In this document: positions 7,071 to 15,340 of the stretch, one piece after another
How the letters are laid out: every line of letters starts with the position of its first letter
Position numbering within the stretch: position 1 is the stretch's first letter
Origin: Gemmatimonadales bacterium
Lineage (GTDB): Bacteria; Krumholzibacteriota; Krumholzibacteriia; LZORAL124-64-63
Reading direction: 5' to 3'
NCBI GenBank assembly: GCA_019038745.1
Contig: JAHOYV010000009.1
Location: 1-64,000 of the forward strand
DNA: 64,000 nt
Program-made: the position numbers and the translations under genes
The notes under the pieces: generated by a model
What the model was told of the DNA's origin: nothing
The model's input: the letters and a program-made list of their open reading frames with translations, nothing else
Database searches by the model: none

Positions 7071-7709
7071 ATGAGCAAGTCGCTCGCATTGATGGAATTC
7101 CAAAGCGTGGCCGTCGGAGTGTTGGCCGTCGATCGCATGTTGAAGAAATCGCCGGTGGCGTTGTTGCGTTGCGGCACGGTTCACCCCGGCCGCTATCTGG
7201 CCTTGGTCGGCGGGTCGGTAGCCGCCACGGAGGAAGCCTATACCGAGGGCGTGGCCGTAGGTCGCGAGAGCTCGGTGTTGGTGGACGAAGTATACCTGGC
7301 AGACCCGCATCCATCCTTGGCCATCCTGCAGGAAACCATGGTAAGTAGCCCGGTCGAGCCTGACGGTGACACGGTGGGTGTGCTGGAGGTTTCCACTTCG
7401 GCGACCCTGTTGCGGATCCTTGATGCCGTGTTGAAGGCGGTGCCGATCACCTTGACGGAGATCCGCCTGGGTGATGATCTGGGCGGCAAGGCTTTGGCGG
7501 TGATTACGGGCCTGCTGTCGGATGTCCAGGAGGCAGTGCGGTTGGCCGGAGATGGAGCCGGGATCAGTGACGGAGTCGGCGGCGAGGTATTGGGCGCTTC
7601 CATTATGTCCAACGTGGACCAGACTCTGCGGCAGGTCCTGGGTGAAGGCACCCACTTCGCCAGGTGCCGAAACTGGATGCCCGGCGGGGCCGAAATTCTG
7701 GAGGACTGA
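7071..7709 (+). CDS. BMC-T shell protein, PduT-like
   Basis: A 212-residue tandem BMC protein: the first domain runs to about residue 90 and the second begins at V-G-V-L-E-V-S-T-S-A. The order of elements matches PduT and the Haliangium BMC-T1. In PduT, Cys38 of T-I-C-P-G-K binds a 4Fe-4S cluster at the trimer axis; here the same place reads T-V-H-P-G-R with His38, and a Cys stands four residues earlier (R-C-G-T). A GGGGAGG ribosome site precedes the ATG. The likely role is a facet tile, perhaps with a metal or redox-active pore; that last point is inference. Confidence 0.88.
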   Translation: MSKSLALMEFQSVAVGVLAVDRMLKKSPVALLRCGTVHPGRYLALVGGSVAATEEAYTEGVAVGRESSVLVDEVYLADPHPSLAILQETMVSSPVEPDGDTVGVLEVSTSATLLRILDAVLKAVPITLTEIRLGDDLGGKALAVITGLLSDVQEAVRLAGDGAGISDGVGGEVLGASIMSNVDQTLRQVLGEGTHFARCRNWMPGGAEILED

Positions 7710-7711
7710 GC

Positions 7712-8044
7712 GTGTTTTTGGGCAAAGTGATCGGCAGGTTGGTGCCCGCGGTGGTTTACCCCGGAATGGAGGGCGTGCCCCTGCTATGGGTGCAGCCGCT
7801 GGACAAGAATCAGTCCGCAGAGGGCCGGCCTTTCGTCTGCGCCGACGGGACCCGTATGGCCGGGCCGGGCGAACTTATCTACTGGGAAGCCAGTCGCGAG
7901 GCCGCCTTGACCCTGGAGCCCAGCTACGTACCCGTTGATCACGCGGTGGTCGGGCTGGTGGATGACGTCATGATTGATCCTCAGAACGGTCTGTCGAACG
8001 CCACGCCGAACGATTCTCCGGACAACTCCGGAGGCGATTCATGA
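7712..8044 (+). CDS. BMC-P pentameric vertex protein, second copy
   Basis: A 110-residue EutN/CcmL family protein from a GTG two bases after the previous stop; GGAGG inside the end of the BMC-T gene is its ribosome site. It has F-L-G-K-V-I-G-R-L-V-P-A at the start, the V-P-L-L-W-V-Q-P-L core strand and V-D-H-A-V-V-G-L-V-D-D at the end. The C-terminal 16 residues (N, D, S and G rich) are an extension not seen in the other two copies and are probably flexible on the shell surface. Its last codon overlaps the next start (ATGA). Confidence 0.9.
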   Translation: MFLGKVIGRLVPAVVYPGMEGVPLLWVQPLDKNQSAEGRPFVCADGTRMAGPGELIYWEASREAALTLEPSYVPVDHAVVGLVDDVMIDPQNGLSNATPNDSPDNSGGDS

Positions 8045-8304
8045 TTCTCGCGCGTGTCGCCGGCCGCATCACTTCGACGATCCACCATCCGGATATGAAA
8101 GGTCGAAAACTCCTTTTGCTGGACAAGCTCGACGCGATGGGCCAGGCCACCGGTGCCCACGTCATCGCCGTCGATGCCATAGGTGCCGGGGCGGGAGAAA
8201 CAGTCATCATGCTGGACGAAGGCAACGGCGCGCGGCAGATTCTGGGGGTTTCGGACATGCCCGTTCGGTCGGTGATCGTAGGTATAGTTGACGATCTTGG
8301 TTAA
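8041..8304 (+). CDS. BMC-P pentameric vertex protein, third copy
   Basis: An 87-residue EutN/CcmL protein with I-L-A-R-V-A-G-R-I-T-S-T at the start, K-L-L-L-L-D-K-L, the V-D-A-I-G-A-G-A-G-E-T-V loop and R-S-V-I-V-G-I-V-D-D at the end. CCGGAGG lies seven bases before the ATG, which overlaps the previous stop by four bases. It is the last shell gene; 48 bases later an unrelated pyrophosphorylase begins in the same direction and may be cotranscribed. Confidence 0.92.
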   Translation: MILARVAGRITSTIHHPDMKGRKLLLLDKLDAMGQATGAHVIAVDAIGAGAGETVIMLDEGNGARQILGVSDMPVRSVIVGIVDDLG

Positions 8305-8352
8305 GACCATCCTTGAGATCAGGCTGAAACCTCGGCCAATTGGAGATAACCC

Positions 8353-9744
8353 ATGACCCACCCCATAGAAAAATTTTCGCCCTTCGCCGAACGGATGACG
8401 CGGGAGAATTTACCGGATATCGTCATCCGTACTTTTGAGCATTACTACCGGCAATTGGCGAGCGGCAAAACAGGCCTGATCCCCGAGAGTGAAATCCAGC
8501 CGGTCGAGTCGTTGCCGGCCAGCGAGGATTTTTCGCCCGAGATGGCAGCGGCCGGTCGTGCCGTTCTGCCGCATGCCATCCTGCTGAAGCTCAACGGTGG
8601 CCTGGGTACGGGAATGGGTCTGGCAAAGGCCAAGTCCCTATTGCCGGTCAAGGAGGGCCTGACTTTCCTGGACATCATTGCCCGTCAGACGACGATGGGC
8701 GGTGTTCCCCTGGTGTTGATGAACAGTTTCAACACGCGGGATGATTCTTTGGCCGCCCTTGCCCGCTACGATGATCTGCCCGGCGAAATCCCGTTGGATT
8801 TCCTGCAACACAAGGTGCCGAAGATTATCCAGACAGATCTGAGCCTGGCGGATTGGTCCAGGGACCCCGCCCTGCAATGGTGTCCGCCCGGTCACGGAGA
8901 CATCTACACCGCTCTGGTGACCAGCGGCATGTTGGACAAGTTGCTGGCAGGCGGGTATCGCTACGCGTTCGTTTCGAACGCCGACAATCTGGGCGCGGTC
9001 ATGGATGAGGCGTTGCTTGGCTATTTTGCGAGTAACGAACTGCCTTTCATGATGGAGGTTTCTCCGCGTACGGAGGCCGACAAGAAAGGCGGCCATCTGG
9101 CACAATCGCCCACCGGCAATTTTCTGCTGCGCGAGTCGGCGCAATGTCCACCCGAGGATGAGGCAACGTTTCAAGACATCAATCGGCACCGATATTTCAA
9201 CACAAACAACCTGTGGATCAACCTGCCGGCGTTGCAATCCATGCTGGACGAACGGGACGGCATTCTGGGTCTGGCCATGATACGCAACGCCAAGACCCTC
9301 GACCCGCGCGATCGCCAATCGCCGCCGGTTTACCAGCTCGAAACGGCGCTGGGGTCGGCGATCGAGGTCTTCCCCGGGGCAGGAGCGGTACTCATTCCGA
9401 AATCCCGGTTCGCGCCCATCAAAAAAACCAACGACCTGCTGGATGTGCGCTCGGACAATTATATCCTGACTGATGATTTCCAGGTTACGGCCAACACCGC
9501 CCGCAAGCTTGAGCGGGCCTTTATCGACCTGGACCCGGTATTCTATCAGTTCATCGATGATTTCGACGCGCGGTTTCCCCAAGGCGCTCCTTCGATGTTG
9601 GAATGCAGCCGACTAGTTGTGCGGGGGGATATCCATTTCGGGAAGGACGTGGTGTTGCGGGGCGATGTGGAATTGATCAACGGAACCAACGGTCCCGTCG
9701 AAGTTCCCGATGGAGCGGTTCTAACCGGTAGGGTGATATTTTAG
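8353..9744 (+). CDS. UTP-glucose-1-phosphate uridylyltransferase (eukaryote-like UDPGP family)
   Basis: A 463-residue protein with L-K-L-N-G-G-L-G-T-G-M-G, the nucleotide-binding loop of the UDPGP family (PF01704), and the following A-K-S-L-L-P-V substrate segment. The C-terminal 60 residues look like a left-handed beta-helix cap (H-F-G-K-D-V-V-L-R-G-D-V-E). It makes UDP-glucose from glucose-1-phosphate and UTP for polysaccharide and glycolipid synthesis. The length fits the family. GGAGAT lies eight bases before the ATG. No link to the microcompartment is apparent beyond direction and closeness. Confidence 0.92.
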   Translation: MTHPIEKFSPFAERMTRENLPDIVIRTFEHYYRQLASGKTGLIPESEIQPVESLPASEDFSPEMAAAGRAVLPHAILLKLNGGLGTGMGLAKAKSLLPVKEGLTFLDIIARQTTMGGVPLVLMNSFNTRDDSLAALARYDDLPGEIPLDFLQHKVPKIIQTDLSLADWSRDPALQWCPPGHGDIYTALVTSGMLDKLLAGGYRYAFVSNADNLGAVMDEALLGYFASNELPFMMEVSPRTEADKKGGHLAQSPTGNFLLRESAQCPPEDEATFQDINRHRYFNTNNLWINLPALQSMLDERDGILGLAMIRNAKTLDPRDRQSPPVYQLETALGSAIEVFPGAGAVLIPKSRFAPIKKTNDLLDVRSDNYILTDDFQVTANTARKLERAFIDLDPVFYQFIDDFDARFPQGAPSMLECSRLVVRGDIHFGKDVVLRGDVELINGTNGPVEVPDGAVLTGRVIF

Positions 9745-9753
9745 TGAAATCCT

Positions 9754-10500
9754 GTGAAGCCTAGAAACCCAAAACACCAACGCATCCTGTTCGGTGCCGC
9801 TGCTGGTTTGGTAGGCGGCTATCTGGTCGGTACCCATACGGCCTGGCTGATTCTGGCCATGCCGTTGGGCATTGTATTGCTTCAACACCAAATGGTACGC
9901 CAGACGGAATCGGTAGTGGCCATGGGGCGACTCGGGTTCTACTGGCAGATCGTGGCGTCCTTGGCAGTTTTGGCGGCCATTGGTTTCCTGGCGTTGCGTG
10001 ATGTCGGGGTGTCCCTGGTCGATCTTGGCCTGATAGGTGAAAACCTGGCCACTGCCCTCGGGTTCGGGGTGATGGCTGGGCTGAGCGCAGCCTTGGTTAT
10101 GGAGGCAATCGATCGTCTGTTGCGACGGGAGGAAACTCCGCTGGTGAAATTTGTTTTTCCGCGCACTCCCGGTGAAAAAGCAATGTTTGTACTGGTCTCC
10201 CTCATGGCCGGATTCGCCGAGGAGCTGGTTTTCCGCGGCTTCATGATCCAGTTCATAACCGGTTGGTTTGGTTCGGTGACGTTCGCGGTTCTGCTTTCGA
10301 GCCTGCTGTTCGGATTGGTCCACAGCTACCAGCGTTTTTACGGTGTGATGGTCACCGGTCTGTTCGGGCTGGGGATGGCCGGGCTTTATCTCTGGCAGGA
10401 CAGTCTGCTGTTGGTGATGGTTGCCCACGCAACTTATGATATCTTTGCCGGTCTGTTTCTGGGACCGAAGGATTCGAAGGGTATTGCCGCATCAGGGTGA
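9754..10500 (+). CDS. CPBP family intramembrane metalloprotease
   Basis: A 248-residue membrane protein with about seven hydrophobic segments. Motif 1 is E-E-L-V-F-R-G-F at about residues 155-162 and motif 2 is F-G-L-V-H-S near residue 190; a third conserved segment reads V-M-V-A-H-A-T-Y-D-I near the end. These carry the catalytic Glu and the metal-binding His of the CPBP (Rce1-like) group. Substrate unknown; relatives process prenylated proteins or peptides, or take part in bacteriocin immunity. It starts at a GTG nine bases after the pyrophosphorylase stop, so the two are probably cotranscribed. Confidence 0.9.
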   Translation: MKPRNPKHQRILFGAAAGLVGGYLVGTHTAWLILAMPLGIVLLQHQMVRQTESVVAMGRLGFYWQIVASLAVLAAIGFLALRDVGVSLVDLGLIGENLATALGFGVMAGLSAALVMEAIDRLLRREETPLVKFVFPRTPGEKAMFVLVSLMAGFAEELVFRGFMIQFITGWFGSVTFAVLLSSLLFGLVHSYQRFYGVMVTGLFGLGMAGLYLWQDSLLLVMVAHATYDIFAGLFLGPKDSKGIAASG

Positions 10501-10522
10501 TGGCAACATCAGGTGGAGGTTG

Positions 10523-11155
10523 TCAGCGGCCTCCCGCCAAATCGTCGAAGAACTCCACGACTCCCGTTTCAAGTGAATATTCCGCCCCCAGGATCATCAG
10601 TCCGCGGTCATGAATCAGCCTAGCCAGGGTCGGCGATTCCTGTCTCAGCTGGTTCACCGAAGCGTGGATATTGGCCTTAACGGTGTGTTGGGCCAGGGCC
10701 TTTTGATTCATCTGTGGGTCTGATTCCAGCAGTGCCTCGGCAGACGGCCGGATGCGGTCAATGATGGAGCGCAGATTGGGAGACAAGTTTTCCTCAGGAT
10801 TTTCGAGCTCGGCCAAAGTGGCCTGAACGGCTCCACAACCGGAGTGGCCCAAAACCACGACCAGCAGAGTGCCGAACTCTTCGGCCGCCAATTCGATGCT
10901 GCCTACCTGAGTGGGAGCCACGATGTTTCCGGCGACCCGGACAATGAACAGATCCCCAAGACCTTGGTCGAAGATGATCTCGGCCGGCACTCGCGAATCC
11001 GAACAGCCGACTATGATGGCGAAAGGTTCTTGTCCCGTTACCAATTCGGCGCGGTGGGCTTGGAGGCTGTGCGCGTTCGGGGATGCCGAATGATCGGACA
11101 AAAAGCGACGATTTCCTTCCCGCAGGAGTTCCAGTGCTTCAACTGCCGAAATCAT
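10523..11155 (-). CDS. Beta-class carbonic anhydrase
   Basis: A 210-residue protein from the ATG at 11155; AGGAGG is eight bases before it (a GTG two codons upstream is less well placed). The zinc site is shown by V-G-C-S-D-S-R-V-P and G-H-S-G-C-G-A-V: Cys, Asp, His, Cys in the normal order. It converts CO2 to bicarbonate in the cytoplasm. It converges on the CPBP gene with only 22 bases between the stops. MenB enzymes of one subgroup and carboxylases use bicarbonate, but no genetic link is visible. Confidence 0.95.
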   Translation of the reverse strand: MISAVEALELLREGNRRFLSDHSASPNAHSLQAHRAELVTGQEPFAIIVGCSDSRVPAEIIFDQGLGDLFIVRVAGNIVAPTQVGSIELAAEEFGTLLVVVLGHSGCGAVQATLAELENPEENLSPNLRSIIDRIRPSAEALLESDPQMNQKALAQHTVKANIHASVNQLRQESPTLARLIHDRGLMILGAEYSLETGVVEFFDDLAGGR

Positions 11156-11307
11156 TACCACATCCTCCTGCTCAAATACTTCAACCCGGGCGTGTTCTTA
11201 CGATCGCGAGGTCCACCAACGGATTGTCTCCGACGACCGGCGCCTAGTCAACCAAGCGAAGAATTGGGAAGGATTTCTGGTCTGGAGTTTGTCAGATTCC
11301 AGTTCTC

Positions 11308-11333
11308 AAGGTTTTAAGATAAAGGTTTTAAGA
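11308..11333. repeat. Near-perfect 14-base tandem repeat
   Basis: AAGGTTTTAAGA occurs at 11308-11319 and again at 11322-11333, a period of 14 bases, in the gap before the penicillin-acylase-like gene. It lies about 95 bases before the start codon and could be part of its control region. Confidence 0.6.
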
Positions 11334-11426
11334 CATGTCGCATAAACGGGAATAATATGGAATGATGCCCCGTGCCCAACAGGCGTTTTTGCACTCCTCA
11401 GGTTTCGTTCACCGGGAGACAAGACA

Positions 11427-13868
11427 ATGTTCCATCGGCTGCGCCGAATCCTGCTGATCATCATCGCTTCGCTGCTGGGCCTGGCCCTGTTGGTGTTTCT
11501 GGCTGGTACGTTTGCGATGCGGGGTAGTCGTCCCCGGCTCGAGGGCACAGTTCAATTGGCCGATCTGGACCAACCCGTGGTTGTGACCCGCGATGCTCTG
11601 GGGGTTCCCGACATCCAGGCGCAGAGTCGCCCCGACGCAGCCCATGCCCTGGGCTATATCCACGCCCAGGATCGGTTTTTCCAAATGGATTTGCAGCGCC
11701 GCAACGCGGCCGGAGAGCTGGCTGCTTTGCTGGGACCGGCCCTGGTGGAAACCGACCGTGACACGCGGCGGCACCGGTTCAGGGCTCGTGCGGAAATCGT
11801 TGTGGCCGGTGTGATCGGTGAAGACCGGAAAATCCTGGACGCCTACGCCGCGGGTGTGAACGCCGGCCTGGATGATTTGCAAACGCGGCCCTTCGAGTAT
11901 CTGGCCCTGCGTCAAAAACCAGATCCCTGGCGTCCGGCCGATACGGTTCTGACCCTGTACGCCATGTTTCTTGATTTGACTCTTTCGACGGTCAATGACG
12001 AGAAAACGTGGGCAACGGCGCGGGACAATCTACCGCCCGCCTTGGCCGAGTTCCTGCTGCCGCGCGGCAATCGCTGGGAGGCGCCGTTGCAGGACTACGA
12101 GCTGTCCGAACCGGTATCGGGAGTCGTGTTGCCGGACTCATCCGCTGTTGACGTGCGAACTTGGCAATACGGTGACCAAACCTATGGCGAATACCACGAC
12201 CGTCTCCGCGCCGAATCTCGTCAACCCCCTAGGCAGGATACCTCCGGTAGCAACAACTGGGCCGTGGCCGGCTCGATGACCGGACACGGAGGGGCGTTGC
12301 TGGCCAATGATATGCATCTGAGTCATAGCCTGCCCAACATCTGGTACCGTGCACGCATGAGCTGGCCGGAGAACGAGAGTACCGGAGAGGGTAAGCGTTC
12401 GGTGGTCGGTGTCACTTTACCGGGGACCCCTGCCATGGTGGCCGGCAGCAACGGCCAGGTCGCCTGGGGATTCACCAACAGCCAAGGCGATTGGGTGGAC
12501 CTGGTCATTCTTGAGACCGACCCGAAGGACCCTGGACGGTATCGTACTCCCGACGGATGGCGTCCCATCAACCGCGCGGCGGAGATCATCACGGTGGCCG
12601 GCGCAGAACCTGATACGTTGTGGATCGAGGAAACCATCTGGGGTCCGGTTTGGACCACCGATTCCAAGGGCCGTCGCCTGGCCTTGCGCTGGACAGCCCA
12701 CGACACTGAAGCGGTGAACCTCAACCTGATGCGGATGGAGACGGTGGACAGCATCGATGCGGTAGTGGCTCTGGCCGGGACCGTGGGCATTCCCCAACAG
12801 AATCTGGTCTGCGCCGACGACCAGGGACACATAGCCTGGACGATTGTCGGACCCATTCCCCGGCGGGTGGGGTGGGATGGCCGCTTACCCGTGTCCTGGG
12901 CCGACGGCACTTGCCGTTGGGACGGCTATCACGATCCGGCAGTCCAGCCGCGGGTGATCGATCCGGCCGAGGGCCTCCTGTGGACAGCCAATAGCCGGGT
13001 AACCGCAGGAGCGGATCTGCAGATGATCGGTGACGGAGGTTATGGGTTGGGCCCCCGCGCCCGACAGGTTCGCGATGGTTTGCGTGCGCTGGTGCGCCCA
13101 GTGGAGAAAGACATGCTGGCTTTGCAGCTTGATGATCGGGCGGTGTTCCTGGAGCAATGGCGAGATTTGGCTCTTGAGACCCTGGAGCAGGCGCAGCCTG
13201 AAGGTGATTCGCCTCGGGCTGATTTTCTTCGGGTGGTGGGGAACCAATGGTCCGGCCGCGCCGAGGTGGAATCGGTGGCCTATCGTTTGGTGCGGAGCTT
13301 CGTCTACGAATGCATCGACCTTGTTTACAAAATCCTGGTGAAGGATGTTTTTGCCACCGATCCAGAATTCCGCCCTGCCTGGCTGCCCTATCGCCATGCC
13401 GTGACCTGGGAGGTTCTGGAGGGGCGTCCGGACAATTTGTTGCCTCCCATGTTCGATGACTGGGACGACCTGGTGCTTGAGGCGGTTGATGGCGCCATGA
13501 AATTTGCCACGGATAATGAGCGGGATCTGGCGGACTATACTTGGGGTGCCCGAAATGTGGTGGTTGTGGCGCATCCATTCACGAGATTCGCCCCATGGTT
13601 GTCGCGCTGGCTGGCTGCACCTCCTCAGGCCCTTCCCGGGGACTCATTCATGCCTCGTGTCCAGCATCGTCGCTACGGAGCCAGCCAACGGCTGGTGGTC
13701 AGCCCGGGACGAGAGGAGCAGGGCATCCTTCATATGCCCGGTGGCCAGAGCGGCCATCCGTTATCACCGTTTTTTCTGGTCGGACATCAGGACTGGGCCG
13801 AGGGAAAAGCCACGTCGCTGCTTCCCGGCTCCGTCCAATACCAACTGGAATTGGTGCCTCGGAAGTGA
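11427..13868 (+). CDS. Penicillin acylase family N-terminal nucleophile hydrolase
   Basis: An 813-residue protein with an N-terminal membrane or signal segment (residues about 8-30). The small chain is followed by the processing site S-G-S-N-N-W-A-V-A-G at about residue 272; in this family cleavage before the Ser of S-N-N-W frees it as the N-terminal nucleophile. G-A-L-L-A-N-D-M-H-L and T-L-P-G-T-P-A-M-V-A-G that follow are conserved core segments. Relatives cleave amide bonds in acyl-homoserine lactones, beta-lactams or other acylated amines in the periplasm. The true substrate cannot be read from sequence. It is a single gene with its own 265-base upstream region. Confidence 0.9.
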   Translation: MFHRLRRILLIIIASLLGLALLVFLAGTFAMRGSRPRLEGTVQLADLDQPVVVTRDALGVPDIQAQSRPDAAHALGYIHAQDRFFQMDLQRRNAAGELAALLGPALVETDRDTRRHRFRARAEIVVAGVIGEDRKILDAYAAGVNAGLDDLQTRPFEYLALRQKPDPWRPADTVLTLYAMFLDLTLSTVNDEKTWATARDNLPPALAEFLLPRGNRWEAPLQDYELSEPVSGVVLPDSSAVDVRTWQYGDQTYGEYHDRLRAESRQPPRQDTSGSNNWAVAGSMTGHGGALLANDMHLSHSLPNIWYRARMSWPENESTGEGKRSVVGVTLPGTPAMVAGSNGQVAWGFTNSQGDWVDLVILETDPKDPGRYRTPDGWRPINRAAEIITVAGAEPDTLWIEETIWGPVWTTDSKGRRLALRWTAHDTEAVNLNLMRMETVDSIDAVVALAGTVGIPQQNLVCADDQGHIAWTIVGPIPRRVGWDGRLPVSWADGTCRWDGYHDPAVQPRVIDPAEGLLWTANSRVTAGADLQMIGDGGYGLGPRARQVRDGLRALVRPVEKDMLALQLDDRAVFLEQWRDLALETLEQAQPEGDSPRADFLRVVGNQWSGRAEVESVAYRLVRSFVYECIDLVYKILVKDVFATDPEFRPAWLPYRHAVTWEVLEGRPDNLLPPMFDDWDDLVLEAVDGAMKFATDNERDLADYTWGARNVVVVAHPFTRFAPWLSRWLAAPPQALPGDSFMPRVQHRRYGASQRLVVSPGREEQGILHMPGGQSGHPLSPFFLVGHQDWAEGKATSLLPGSVQYQLELVPRK

Positions 13869-13908
13869 CAATGGATACTTGCGATGTAACCACACAGGGT
13901 TCAATCGA

Positions 13909-13948
13909 TTGTTATCGACACCATTGTTATCGACACCAGGGTCGATAA
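13909..13948. repeat. Exact 15-base tandem duplication plus hairpin between convergent genes
   Basis: TTGTTATCGACACCA at 13909-13923 is repeated exactly at 13924-13938. In the methyltransferase frame (minus strand) the copy duplicates the last codons and the stop, W-C-R-stop-Q-W-C-R-stop. TTATCGAC (13927-13934) also pairs with GTCGATAA (13941-13948) over a six-base loop, so the element may act as a weak terminator for both converging genes. Confidence 0.7.
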
Positions 13949-15144
13949 AGAATTTCCCGGCGCACCATCTCCATGATTATCGCATTGCTGTCTGGTGTGG
14001 AGGTTCCAATAGTTTGCAGAGCGCTCACCAGATCCCGGCCAAGGGTGCTGCCCTGTCGATCTTTCAGCACCAGGAGGGCAGAAGCGAAAGGTCCCGAGGC
14101 AAGGCTCTCCGGATCGAGCCCACGGAGGGTGAAGTCCAGCTTCTCTACGCGCTGCCCGGCTTGGGTCTGACGCACGCCGGTACTGATCACTATTTCGGGG
14201 TTCAGCTCGAAAATCGTCGAGTCGATATCCTCCGGTTTCAAATCTGTCCTTAACTCATTGTCGGCTTTGCATACCAGCAACTCCAGCGTGGTCGGCCGGT
14301 AGATCAACTCGATGAAACGAAACTGGTCGAATTCGGAAAGATTTTCCACCCACTGCCGCAAGTGGCCCTCGGGCAAGAGGTTGGCTGGTGCCCAGTCTTT
14401 GGGCTCACCCCAGCGAAGGAAACGTAACCCCGCGGCTTCCAGCACCTCCCACAGCTTGGGGATGTCATAGCTGGTCTCGTTGACGTTCAGGAGCCTGTCC
14501 ACGAATTCCACGTCGTTTACTTCAAAGGTTTTCTCGAACATCGTGCCGGCCAGCACGTGGTGTTTGGCCAAGGCGGCCACAGCCCGTGCGGGCATGACCT
14601 TGTCCTTGAGCGGCATGTCTTGCGGCAATAGCAGGTCGATTGCGTCGGCTGTTTGTATCAAGGGAGTGCGGCCGTGCTTGGCGTAAACCATCAAGTTGAT
14701 GACGCCGTGTGGAGCCAGCACCTCACTCAGCTTGGTCAGGCCGACTTCGGGGGCGGAAAGGTGATGAATGACGCCCGAGGAGTGGATGATGTCGAATCCA
14801 TCCGGCGGAGCATTGATGCCGTCGAGTTGCATCAAGTCGGATTCGAGGAAGCGGACATTCCCAAGTCCTCGCTGCCGAGCCGCATTTTCAGCCTCGGCAA
14901 TGGCTACCCGGTTGATATCAACGCCAAGGAAGTGGACCTCGGGCTGCAGGGTGGCCGATCCGAGGATACCGATACCTCGGCCACAACCAGCGTCTAACAC
15001 TTGCCGCGCCGTCGTGCTTTCAGGGCGTCGATTCTGATAGCTGAGGGCCAGCTCCACATCGTTGCCTATCCGGTTTGCGGGGCGACCCGCTGGGTAGGGA
15101 AACTGCTCATACATGTCCCGGATCCGGCTCGTGATATTATCCAT
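13927..15144 (-). CDS. Class I SAM-dependent methyltransferase
   Basis: A 405-residue protein. It opens with R-D-M-Y-E-Q-F-P-Y-P, a start common in a group of tetratricopeptide or wall-linked methyltransferases. Motif I is V-L-D-A-G-C-G-R-G-I-G (residues about 49-59), the acidic ribose-binding end of strand 2 is F-L-G-V-D-I-N, and I-I-H-S-S-G-V-I-H-H-L is the post-II region. Residues about 250-405 form a C-terminal extension of unknown function with no motif I recognise. GGAGAG lies eight bases before the ATG. The substrate is unknown; it is a single gene converging on the acylase. Confidence 0.85.
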   Translation of the reverse strand: MDNITSRIRDMYEQFPYPAGRPANRIGNDVELALSYQNRRPESTTARQVLDAGCGRGIGILGSATLQPEVHFLGVDINRVAIAEAENAARQRGLGNVRFLESDLMQLDGINAPPDGFDIIHSSGVIHHLSAPEVGLTKLSEVLAPHGVINLMVYAKHGRTPLIQTADAIDLLLPQDMPLKDKVMPARAVAALAKHHVLAGTMFEKTFEVNDVEFVDRLLNVNETSYDIPKLWEVLEAAGLRFLRWGEPKDWAPANLLPEGHLRQWVENLSEFDQFRFIELIYRPTTLELLVCKADNELRTDLKPEDIDSTIFELNPEIVISTGVRQTQAGQRVEKLDFTLRGLDPESLASGPFASALLVLKDRQGSTLGRDLVSALQTIGTSTPDSNAIIMEMVRREILYRPWCR

Positions 15145-15340
15145 TGAATGACTCTCCGTTCAATAGGGTACCGGAGCTGAGGATACAACGGTTGGGGTGG
15201 GGTAGCTTGGAATTTCTGGCCAATGCCGCAGGTTTTACGGGAAATATTCGGAAATTATTCAATTATGCCGTCCAATAATGGATGCCCAGGTGGAAAGATT
15301 GACGGCTGATCCAGGAAAAAGGTCACTAGGAGGTTCATTC

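Noticed and set aside
8638-9582. Long minus-strand open frame inside the UDP-glucose pyrophosphorylase gene
   Set aside because: Its protein shows no motif and follows third-position bias of the real gene on the other strand; the plus-strand protein has strong family signatures.
8353-9744. UDP-glucose pyrophosphorylase as an enzyme of the microcompartment
   Set aside because: It has no targeting helix, a normal family length and a housekeeping role; closeness alone is not enough.
12721-13578. Long minus-strand open frames inside the penicillin-acylase-like gene
   Set aside because: Proline, arginine and histidine rich shadow translation of a well-supported coding sequence; no ribosome site.
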